Both the position numbers and the translations under genes were made by a program. Shown here piece after piece: positions 33,082 through 39,935 of a stretch of 46,272 nucleotides of DNA. Location of the stretch: the NCBI GenBank assembly GCA_041946965.1, contig JBHGBM010000039.1:1-46272 (forward strand), given 5' to 3'. A model generated the notes under the pieces. That model was not told the origin of the DNA. It saw only the letters and a list, made by a program, of their open reading frames with translations, and made no database searches. Source of the DNA: JBHGBM01 sp041946965 (GTDB lineage: Bacteria; Acidobacteriota; Terriglobia; Bryobacterales; Bryobacteraceae). Each line of letters begins with the position of its first letter. Within the stretch, counting starts at the first letter, position 1.

Positions 33082-34308
33082 CTACCGCGTGCAGCAGGCG
33101 GTGGAGAGCAGCGACGCCGGCAGAGCCGGTATGGCGGCCGGGGCTGTACGCGCGAAGTAGTTGGTTTCGGCCAGCTTGCGGTAGATCTGGCCCGCGATTC
33201 CGGCCGCCTCCGGACCGATCGCCGGGCGGCCGCCGGTGAGCAGCACCACCACCACGAGCTTGCGCGGCGTCCCGTCATTGAAGGAGCCGAACCAGCCCAG
33301 GTGCGTGTGCGCGTCCGTGCACGTGCCGGTCTTGCCGGCAACCGGCGTGTTCGGCTGTGCGCGGCGCGCCGTGCCGTATTCCACCGCGCCGAGCATGCCC
33401 GGCTTGACGACCGGGATCAGGTCCGCGATCGGCAATCGCCGCTTCACGCGCGGAAGGAAATCCCGCACCTCCTGCTGGGTGCGCGGGTACTGGAGATAAT
33501 ACAGCGTGCCGCCGTTGGCGAGCGCCGACATCAGCGCCGCGAGCTGAAGCGGCGTCTGCGAGATGCCCTCGCCGAAACTGGAGAGCATTCCCACCCCGCC
33601 GTTCGCCGGCGGCGCCGCAGGAAACCGTCCGATCTGCTCACCCGCGATGTTCAGGCCGGCCCTCTCACCGTAGCCGAACTGGCGGGCGTAAGCGCTGACC
33701 TTCTGAAACCCCATCTTCTGCCCCAGCGCGGCGAAATAGGAATTGCTGGAATGCGCCAGCGCCTGCTTCAGATCCAGGCTGTTGCGCGAGACGCGCAGCG
33801 TGGTGGCGGGCGAGATGATGCCCTCTTTGAGCGCCGCCAGCGAGACCGCGATCTTGATGGTGGAGCAGGGCTGGAATCCGGAACTGAGCGCCAAGCCCTG
33901 GTTCACCATGCTCAGGATCCGCCCGTTGTTCGGGTCTACCACGACAACCGAACCGTTATAAGGTCCGAGCGCCTCAACCGAGGCGCGGCGTACTTCGAGG
34001 TCTTCGCCGTCCACGACATCGCCCGAGGTGGAATCCTTGTAGGTCGGCTCGGTCCAGGGTCCTCCGCGAACGATCGGCCTCGATGCGGTTGGCCTGCTTT
34101 TCGTGTAGCTGGCCCGTGTAACGCGGGCACGCGAAGCGGGTGGTTTTTTCGCGGCCGGCCTCTTCCTGGACGTACGGTGCAGGCTGGAGCGGGTGGACGT
34201 TCCGGATGTCCGGCGCTTGAGGGCCCCCCCGAAAACGCCGCCGGGGAGCAGGCCGATCATCACAACCAAAGAAAGGATGCGAATTGACGAAAAAAGAGCG
34301 GTACCCAT
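33082..34308 (-). CDS. Penicillin-binding-protein-like transpeptidase, single domain
   Basis: A 408-residue protein. An N-terminal signal anchor (about 8-28) leads into a basic, Ser/Thr/Arg-rich linker (30-85). The transpeptidase domain follows with the three active-site motifs STIK (149-152), SSN (187-189) and KTG (326-328). The domain matches the cell-wall transpeptidases of class B type but lacks the N-terminal pedestal domain, so it is shorter than PBP2 or PBP3. It probably links peptidoglycan stem peptides in the periplasm. No mrd or fts neighbours are present, so a specialised or stress role is possible. No Shine-Dalgarno is visible. Confidence 0.85.
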   Translation of the reverse strand: MGTALFSSIRILSLVVMIGLLPGGVFGGALKRRTSGTSTRSSLHRTSRKRPAAKKPPASRARVTRASYTKSRPTASRPIVRGGPWTEPTYKDSTSGDVVDGEDLEVRRASVEALGPYNGSVVVVDPNNGRILSMVNQGLALSSGFQPCSTIKIAVSLAALKEGIISPATTLRVSRNSLDLKQALAHSSNSYFAALGQKMGFQKVSAYARQFGYGERAGLNIAGEQIGRFPAAPPANGGVGMLSSFGEGISQTPLQLAALMSALANGGTLYYLQYPRTQQEVRDFLPRVKRRLPIADLIPVVKPGMLGAVEYGTARRAQPNTPVAGKTGTCTDAHTHLGWFGSFNDGTPRKLVVVVLLTGGRPAIGPEAAGIAGQIYRKLAETNYFARTAPAAIPALPASLLSTACCTR

Positions 34309-34384
34309 GGTTAACGAAGCGAAGCAAGGGGCAAACTGAAGCCAGAGCGATCAGCCAAACGCCGGCGGAGCAGCCGGACCTTCC

Positions 34385-34414
34385 ATTTTCCGCACCCCAA
34401 CTCCCTACAGTCAA
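34385..34414 (-). promoter_or_regulatory. Candidate promoter of the transpeptidase gene
   Basis: Minus-strand TTGACT (34414-34409) and GAAAAT (34390-34385) with an 18-base spacer. It would give a leader of about 70 bases before ATG 34308. Confidence 0.4.
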
Positions 34415-34494
34415 GTGGTTTTCTTTTCAGTTTACCATGTGCCCGCACCGCAGCCTCCAAACCCGCAGTCATTCCCATCCATCGAGATGCGGCG

Positions 34495-34520
34495 GTGCGG
34501 ACCCCGGTTACGGGCCGCAC
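34495..34520. terminator. GC-rich hairpin after the short-chain dehydrogenase gene
   Basis: GTGCGG (34495-34500) pairs with CCGCAC (34515-34520), and a CCCG/CGGG inner stem with a small bulge closes the loop. It lies 44 bases after the dehydrogenase stop on the minus strand, but no T-run follows, so termination is uncertain. The 255-base gap 34309-34563 contains nothing else besides the transpeptidase promoter. Confidence 0.4.
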
Positions 34521-34563
34521 GGCGTCCCTGTTCTTTATCGGCAGTTATGTAGAGTTCGTTATG

Positions 34564-35313
34564 TCAGGCGGCGGTCCATCCGCCGTCGATGGTCAGCACC
34601 GAGCCCTGCACGAACTGGGCCTCCGGCGAGCACAGGTACAGCACCATGGCGGCGATTTCTTCCGGCCGGCCCAGCCTGCCAACCGGCTGGCGCTGGTTCA
34701 ACTCGGCGCGGATCTTGTCCTTTTCGTGCTTGTGGTACTTCTCCAGGTAGGCCTCGACGAAGGGCGTGTCCACGGTGCCGGGGCAGACGCAGTTGACGCG
34801 CACCTGCGTGGCGTAATCGACGGCGAGCTGGCGGGTCATGGCGACCACGGCGCCCTTGGTGGCGCAGTACGCAAAGCGCTTCCTGATCCCCACCAGTCCC
34901 GCCACCGACCCGATGTTCACGATGGCGCCGGACGAGGCCGCCAGCAGGGGAATGGCGGCGCGCGTGACCAGGTACATGCCCTCCACGTTGACGCGGAACA
35001 GGCGGCGGAAATCCTCGGGGCCGGTCTCTTCCACCCCGCCCACCATGCCGATGCCGGCATTATTCACCAGAATGTCCAGCGAGCGGATCTCCCCGAAAGC
35101 GCGCGCGACGGCCGGTTCGTCGGTAATATCGAGGATGAGGGCGCGGGAACCGGGCAGTTCGCGGGCCAGAGCCCCGGCGCGGTCCCGGTCGATATCGCAG
35201 ATCAGCACCGCGGCTCCCGCGGCGGCCAGCGCGCGCGAGGTGGCCTCCCCGATGCCGCTTGCGCCGCCGGTGACCAGGGCGGTCCGCCCGTCCAAACGAA
35301 ATGGGGTATGCAT
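34564..35313 (-). CDS. Short-chain dehydrogenase, DHRS6/KDF-dehydrogenase-like
   Basis: A 249-residue classical SDR. The cofactor motif TGGASGIG is at 15-22, NNAG at 84-87, and the catalytic S136, Y149 and K153 are in place. An acidic residue (CDID) after the second strand favours NAD. VNCVCPGTVDTPF and the end IDGGWTAA resemble human DHRS6 and bacterial 2-keto-3-deoxy-L-fuconate dehydrogenases, so a hydroxy-acid or keto-deoxy sugar acid is a likely substrate. Its start codon lies in the same ATGCAT as that of the divergent uracil-DNA glycosylase, and TAGAAT occurs 7 bases before the ATG. Confidence 0.85.
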   Translation of the reverse strand: MHTPFRLDGRTALVTGGASGIGEATSRALAAAGAAVLICDIDRDRAGALARELPGSRALILDITDEPAVARAFGEIRSLDILVNNAGIGMVGGVEETGPEDFRRLFRVNVEGMYLVTRAAIPLLAASSGAIVNIGSVAGLVGIRKRFAYCATKGAVVAMTRQLAVDYATQVRVNCVCPGTVDTPFVEAYLEKYHKHEKDKIRAELNQRQPVGRLGRPEEIAAMVLYLCSPEAQFVQGSVLTIDGGWTAA

Positions 35314-35997
35314 CGGTTGAATTCTAACGCGTTCCAGGAATTTGAGGACCGGCTGGTGCGATGCCGGCGCTGCCCGCGGCTGCGCGCCTGGTGCCAGGAA
35401 GTGGCGCAAGTGAAGCGGCGGGCCTATCTCGACTGGGAGTACTGGGGCAAACCCGTACCGAGCTTCGGGGACCCGCGCGCCCGGTTGCTGATCGTGGGGC
35501 TGGCGCCCGGCGCGCACGGCGCCAACCGCACCGGCCGCATGTTTACGGGGGACCGTTCCGGCGACTATCTCTACCGCGTGCTCCACGCCACGGGTTTCGC
35601 CAGCCGGCCCTATAGCGTTTCGCGCGACGACGGGCAGCGGCTCACCGGCGCATGGATCACCGCCTCGGCTCACTGCGCGCCGCCGGGCAACAAGCCCACC
35701 CCGCAGGAGCTGCGCAACTGCCGCGTCTGGCTGCACACGGAACTTGATCTGCTGCGCGATGTGCGGGTGGTGGTGGCGCTCGGCAAGATCGCCTTCGACA
35801 ATTACCTGGCCGTGCAGCGGGAACGGGGCGCAACCACCGGGGCGCTGGCGTTCGGCCACAACCGGCGGTTCGATCTTACCCCGGTGCTGATCAGCTCCTA
35901 TCACCCCAGCCAGCAGAACACCTCCACCGGGCGGCTCACCGAGCGGATGCTGATCGACGTGTTCCGGCGCGCGGCTAGAATTGCACAGATAGTTTGA
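35308..35997 (+). CDS. Family 5 uracil-DNA glycosylase (UdgB type)
   Basis: A 229-residue base-excision repair enzyme. The family 5 motif GLAPGAHGANRTGRMFTGD lies at about 64-82, and the second motif SYHPSQQNTSTGRLT is near 205. Four Cys (C19, C22, C123, C138) match the iron-sulfur cluster ligands of family 4 and 5 enzymes; C29 is extra. Family 5 enzymes remove uracil and some deaminated purines from DNA. ATG 35308 is the first base of ATGCAT, shared head to head with the divergent dehydrogenase; no later start keeps CRRCP and its preceding helix. Its 3' end overlaps the convergent sugar dehydrogenase gene by 23 bases. Confidence 0.88.
   Translation: MHRLNSNAFQEFEDRLVRCRRCPRLRAWCQEVAQVKRRAYLDWEYWGKPVPSFGDPRARLLIVGLAPGAHGANRTGRMFTGDRSGDYLYRVLHATGFASRPYSVSRDDGQRLTGAWITASAHCAPPGNKPTPQELRNCRVWLHTELDLLRDVRVVVALGKIAFDNYLAVQRERGATTGALAFGHNRRFDLTPVLISSYHPSQQNTSTGRLTERMLIDVFRRAARIAQIV
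35321..35326 (-). promoter_or_regulatory. -10-like element for a leaderless dehydrogenase transcript
   Basis: TAGAAT (35326-35321) followed by 7 bases and ATG 35313 on the minus strand. It lies within the first codons of the uracil-DNA glycosylase gene on the other strand. Confidence 0.5.
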
Positions 35998-37693
35998 CCG
36001 CGGGGCCTGCCCGGCCGTTCACCGCCACCACCACATCGGCGTCGCCCGGCGGAACGTCCGCCGGCACAGCCGCATTCACCTGGAACACGCCCAGCAGGCG
36101 GGGCGCCAGCCCGGCGAAGAAGACCTCCGCGTCGCGGCCTGCGATGGTTACCCGCACGGCGCCGGTGGTGCGCGCGAGCGGCGAATCGGGCGCGGGCGCG
36201 CCCAGCGGCGGCTGGTTGTCCACGGAACCGAAGCCGGTGCCGTAGAGCAGCACGGCCTCGCCAGGATGTACGGGCGAGGCGGCGTTTACGGCGGTGAAAT
36301 CGGCGTGCAGCGCCGCCGCCCGGGAGCCGTCGAAAGTGAACAGGCCGGGCTGCACCGCCGCGGCCGGAGCGCGCAACGTGGCGGATTGGCCGCCGGAAGC
36401 GACCACGATCTCCGCCGTGCCCGCGGCCGCATAGGGCACCTGGAAGTTGATCTGATCGCCGAGCAGCGCCAGGATCGGGGCGCGCTCGCCGTTGACCGTC
36501 ACGGTGGCGCCGGCGGAGAACCCGGCGCCGAACAGGCTGGCGAGGGCGCCGGGGGCGACACCCGGTTCGCCGCTGGCGGCGTTCACCACTCCCGCTGCGG
36601 AGAGCGGCGGCAGGAGCGCGTAGATGTTGCCCGCGCCGGCGTCGGCTACGTAAAGCCGGCCGCCTTCGTCCTCGCCGAAGGTGGTTATGGCGAACGAGGT
36701 TTCGAGGAGCTGCCGGTTCTCCCACACGCCGTTCACGCGCTGCAACCCCCAGATGCGCCCGCTGCAATAATCGCCGTAGAAATACACCCCGAGGTAAACG
36801 AAGCCTCCACTCACCGAGCAGCCGAAGTCGTGGCTGTACTCGGCGACGGGCATGGCGAGCCCGTCGAAAGTGCACGGCACGGCCGCGTAACAGTGGTTGC
36901 CTTCGGTGCGGTTCCAGCCGTAGTTTTCGCCGCCGCGGCTCGCGGCGGGCTGGAAGTCAATCTCCTCCCAGCGCTCCTGGCCCACGTCTGCAATATACAG
37001 ATCGCCCGTCTTCCGGTCGAAGGAAAAGCGCCACGGATTGCGCAGGCCAAGCGCCCAGATTTCGGGCCGGTAGGCGGCATTCCCGAGGAACGGATTGGAG
37101 GGCGGCACGGAGTAGGGCTGCGCGCCCGATTCCACGTCGATGCGCAAGAGCTTCCCGAGCAGCGTTCCCGGCTTCTGCCCGTTGTCCTGCGGGTCGCCCC
37201 CGCCGCCCCCGTCGCCGAGGCCGATGTACAGGTAGCCGTCGGGCCCGAAGGCGAGCTGGCCTCCATTGTGGTTGGAGAACGGCTGCTGCTGGGTGAGGAG
37301 GATGGTTTCGCTGGAAGCATCCGCCGTGTCTCCAACGGCGCGGAAGCGCGAGACCGCGGTGTTCCCGTTGCGGCCGGTGTAATACACGTAAAAATACTGC
37401 TTGGCGGCGAAGCCCGGCGGGAAGGCCACGCTGAGCAGTCCGCGCTCGCCGCAGCAACCAACCCGGTCGCGTATATCGAGAAACGGAGCGGCGGCCAGCA
37501 CGCCGCCGCGCGCCACCCGGATGCGGCCGCGTTGTTCCACCACGAACAGGCGTCCCGAGCCGTCGCCCGCCGCCGCGATATGGGTGGGCATTTCGACGCC
37601 CCCGAAAACCAGCACCGGCCGCATCTGCGGCCACTGGACGGCGGACGCCAGCATGCCCGTCAGTGAAAATATGCACCCTCGCAAGCCCCTCAT
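35975..37693 (-). CDS. Secreted PQQ-type sugar dehydrogenase with Solibacter C-terminal domain
   Basis: A 572-residue protein with an N-terminal signal-like helix (FSLTGMLASAVQ). Residues about 25-360 form the six-bladed propeller of the glucose/sorbosone dehydrogenase family: NHNGGQLAFGPDGYLYIGLGDGG with catalytic-type H142, then PEIWALGLRNPWRFSFD and YIADVGQERWEEI. These enzymes oxidise sugars with bound PQQ and act in the periplasm or outside. The last 200 residues (from GVVNAASGEPGVAPGALASLF) resemble TIGR03437, a C-terminal domain common in Solibacter. CAGAAT lies 6 bases before the ATG. Activity and cofactor are unproven, since Hip-like propellers look the same. Confidence 0.85.
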   Translation of the reverse strand: MRGLRGCIFSLTGMLASAVQWPQMRPVLVFGGVEMPTHIAAAGDGSGRLFVVEQRGRIRVARGGVLAAAPFLDIRDRVGCCGERGLLSVAFPPGFAAKQYFYVYYTGRNGNTAVSRFRAVGDTADASSETILLTQQQPFSNHNGGQLAFGPDGYLYIGLGDGGGGGDPQDNGQKPGTLLGKLLRIDVESGAQPYSVPPSNPFLGNAAYRPEIWALGLRNPWRFSFDRKTGDLYIADVGQERWEEIDFQPAASRGGENYGWNRTEGNHCYAAVPCTFDGLAMPVAEYSHDFGCSVSGGFVYLGVYFYGDYCSGRIWGLQRVNGVWENRQLLETSFAITTFGEDEGGRLYVADAGAGNIYALLPPLSAAGVVNAASGEPGVAPGALASLFGAGFSAGATVTVNGERAPILALLGDQINFQVPYAAAGTAEIVVASGGQSATLRAPAAAVQPGLFTFDGSRAAALHADFTAVNAASPVHPGEAVLLYGTGFGSVDNQPPLGAPAPDSPLARTTGAVRVTIAGRDAEVFFAGLAPRLLGVFQVNAAVPADVPPGDADVVVAVNGRAGPAVKLSVQF

Positions 37694-37708
37694 ACGGCGA
37701 TTCTGGCA

Positions 37709-37733
37709 CGTCCCGCATGTGACACGCGGGACG
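37709..37733. promoter_or_regulatory. 25-base palindrome between divergent genes
   Basis: CGTCCCGC (37709-37716) and GCGGGACG (37726-37733) are perfect 8-base arms. The centre TGTGACA is itself symmetric apart from one mismatched flanking pair. It sits where the -35 of the O-methyltransferase promoter should be and 16 bases from the sugar dehydrogenase start. No T-run follows, so an operator is more likely than a terminator. Confidence 0.5.
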
Positions 37734-37742
37734 CTTTGAGAC

Positions 37743-37748
37743 TATGAT
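37743..37748 (+). promoter_or_regulatory. -10-like element of the O-methyltransferase gene
   Basis: TATGAT is followed by 8 bases and ATG 37757. The transcript would be nearly leaderless; no ribosome-binding site is seen. Confidence 0.45.
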
Positions 37749-37756
37749 GCTGCTTG

Positions 37757-38767
37757 ATGGAACCGTTCCGTCATGACGCATACGTTTGCGATCCGCAGAA
37801 GCCGGCGGGCATGATTCCCGACGAGCTGATGCAGACCATCCGCGCGTTTCAGGAGAGCCGCGTCATTCTGACCGCCCTCGAGCTCGACCTGTTTACCGCC
37901 GTGAACGACGGAGCCGGGGCTGCGGAAGCCGCGCGGCGCGCCGGGACGGACCCGCGCGCCACGGAAATGCTGCTCAACGCGCTGGTTGCCATGGGGCTGC
38001 TCACCAAGCAGGAAGGCGTGTTCCACAACACTCCCGTGGCGGCGCGCTATTTCGATTCGCGGTCGCCGGAAAGCGCGCGCACCGCCATGATGCACACCGT
38101 CCACGTGTTCGACCGCTGGGCCGGCCTCACCGAAAAGGTGCGCGGCGGCCCGGCCGCGCCTTTTCCCTGGACAGAGGCCTTCATCGCGGCCATGCACTAC
38201 AATGCGGCTGACCGCGCTCCTTCGGTGGTGCGCGCGGTGGGAGCCGAGGGGGTGCGGCGCATGCTGGACGTGGGCGGCGGCTCCGGCGCGTACTCCATCG
38301 CCTTCGCCCGCGCCAACCCGGAACTGCACGCCGACGTGCTCGACCGCCCCGAGGTGACCGCCATCGCGCGAAGGCACATCCGGGCGGCGGGTCTGGACGC
38401 GCGCATCGCCACGATCGACGGCGATCTCACGCGGGATACTTTCGGCGCGGGTTACGGCCTGGTGCTCATCTCCGCCATTTGCCACATGCTCTCGCCGCGG
38501 GAGAATCTGGACCTGTTGGAGCGCTGCCGCGAAGCGCTCGCGCCCGGCGGTCGAGTGGTGATCCAGGATTTCATCCTCAATTCAGATAAGACCGGTCCGA
38601 AAACGGCGGCGCTGTTCTCGCTGAACATGCTGGTGGCCACGGAGGCGGGCGCAAGCTACTCGGAGGAGGAGTACGTGGACTGGCTCGGCAGGGCGCGCTT
38701 CACCGGCATACGGCGCGTTCCGCTGCCGGGTCCCGCGCACTTGATGGTGGCGTGGGCCGCTCCCTGA
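37757..38767 (+). CDS. SAM-dependent O-methyltransferase, family 2
   Basis: A 336-residue protein from ATG 37757. The N-terminal 100 residues form the winged-helix dimerisation domain of this family (MIPDELMQTIRAFQESR, LLNALVAMGLL). The SAM-binding motif is MLDVGGGSGAYSIAFA. Later come DLTRDTF and a catalytic-type His in SAICHML, then APGGRVVIQDF. Relatives methylate small phenolics, polyketides or pigments; the substrate here cannot be told. It is divergent from the sugar dehydrogenase with a palindrome between them, so both may share a regulator. Confidence 0.82.
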   Translation: MEPFRHDAYVCDPQKPAGMIPDELMQTIRAFQESRVILTALELDLFTAVNDGAGAAEAARRAGTDPRATEMLLNALVAMGLLTKQEGVFHNTPVAARYFDSRSPESARTAMMHTVHVFDRWAGLTEKVRGGPAAPFPWTEAFIAAMHYNAADRAPSVVRAVGAEGVRRMLDVGGGSGAYSIAFARANPELHADVLDRPEVTAIARRHIRAAGLDARIATIDGDLTRDTFGAGYGLVLISAICHMLSPRENLDLLERCREALAPGGRVVIQDFILNSDKTGPKTAALFSLNMLVATEAGASYSEEEYVDWLGRARFTGIRRVPLPGPAHLMVAWAAP

Positions 38768-38787
38768 CGGTCGCGGCCGTACGCGCG

Positions 38788-38958
38788 CTAGTCCATCGTC
38801 TTCGAACCGCCGTAGTAACCGTCCAGAACGGCGTCGTCGGGGTGCTCGACGGGCGTGATCACGCGCGTCTCCCTCACGGCGCCTTCGCGCAGCACGGTGC
38901 AGGTGAAACTCATACCGCGTTCTTCCAGGCGTATGTAGATTTCGCAGTCGGTTGGCAT
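38788..38958 (-). CDS. 56-residue unrecognised protein downstream of uspA
   Basis: A small gene from ATG 38958 to TAG 38788. It reads MPTDCEIYIRLEERGMSFTC at its start and ends DGYYGGSKTMD. It begins 13 bases after the stop of the UspA gene on the same strand, with GGAA as a weak ribosome-binding site. Codon choice matches the neighbours and the composition is that of a small beta-rich soluble protein. No family was recognised. Most likely a true second gene of the UspA operon. Confidence 0.6.
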   Translation of the reverse strand: MPTDCEIYIRLEERGMSFTCTVLREGAVRETRVITPVEHPDDAVLDGYYGGSKTMD

Positions 38959-38971
38959 TGTAGGGTTCCGT

Positions 38972-39811
38972 TCATACGCTGACCACCGGACAGGGGGCCT
39001 CGCGGATGATGGCGTAGGAGTGGGTCCGCAGGCGTCCGATGACGCCGTTGGCGGCGGCGCGGCCGATAACGATCAGGCCGGCGCGCGCGTCTTCGGCGGC
39101 GGAGCGGACCACGGCCGCCACCGGGCCGCCTTCGACGACGGTGTCCGCCTCCGCGCCGAGCAGCCGGTGGATCTTCTCGGCTGCCTGCGTTTTCAATACG
39201 CGGCGCAGGTCCGCTTCCAGGTAGTAGGTTTCCGGGTTATAGGCCAGGGAGGGGATGGCGTGGACCACCACCAGGCGCGCGCCGGCGCCGGCCGCGATCT
39301 CCTCGCTGAATCGCAGCACGCGCTCGCAGCCGTTCAGCAGGTCGAGCGCGCACACCACCGTCTCCAGGCGGAGCGGCTGGGCCGCATCCATGCTTTCGAC
39401 GTGTTCGGTGGTCCACACGGGACAATGGGCGTCGTGCAGCACCTTAGCGGTGACCGATCCGAGGATGAAACGCCGGAACGGCCCGCAGCCGCGCGTGGGC
39501 ATCATGATCAGGGCGGCGGCGCGGCGGCGGGCGGCGGCGACGATGGAGGCCGCGGGGTCGCCCTCCATCAGGGCGAGTTGCGCGTCCGGCACGTGGGCGG
39601 CCGCGAAGCGCTCCAGTTCCGTGCGGGCCTTGAGGCGCCGGAGTTCGAGCACGTCTTCCGGGGCGGCGAGCGCCTGGTCCACCGGGGTCAGCACGTGCAA
39701 CAACACGAGCCGGGAGCCGAACCGCGATGCCAGCGCCGCCGCCCGGCGCGCCGTGTGCGCTGCCGCCGGTGAGAAATCCGTTGGTAGGAGGATGGTGCTC
39801 AAAGCAGCCAT
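38972..39811 (-). CDS. Tandem universal stress protein (UspA family)
   Basis: A 279-residue protein with two Usp domains. The first (about 1-140) starts STILLPTDFSPAAAHTA and ends in an ATP-binding pattern of the type G-x2-G-x9-G-S (RGCGPFRRFILGSVTAKV). The second (about 145-279) is more divergent and retains IGRAAANGVIGRLRTHSY. Tandem Usp proteins bind ATP and respond to starvation, oxidative or oxygen stress. The first domain is more likely to bind ATP than the second. It is followed by a 56-residue gene and faces a hybrid kinase across about 120 bases. Confidence 0.88.
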   Translation of the reverse strand: MAALSTILLPTDFSPAAAHTARRAAALASRFGSRLVLLHVLTPVDQALAAPEDVLELRRLKARTELERFAAAHVPDAQLALMEGDPAASIVAAARRRAAALIMMPTRGCGPFRRFILGSVTAKVLHDAHCPVWTTEHVESMDAAQPLRLETVVCALDLLNGCERVLRFSEEIAAGAGARLVVVHAIPSLAYNPETYYLEADLRRVLKTQAAEKIHRLLGAEADTVVEGGPVAAVVRSAAEDARAGLIVIGRAAANGVIGRLRTHSYAIIREAPCPVVSV

Positions 39812-39935
39812 ATCATCGGACGCCGCTCAAGTGGAATGCACGGAGCCCGCCACACGAATCCCTTGTAAACACGGGGTTTCCGGTGTCCGGCTGCCTGAAG
39901 CTGAGACATTTCTGTTCGGGCGCGATACAGCTACC

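Noticed and set aside
39255..39935. An upstream in-frame extension of the hybrid kinase gene
   Set aside because: Those codons are antisense to the UspA gene and have low-complexity composition. The PAS domain begins right after ATG 39936.
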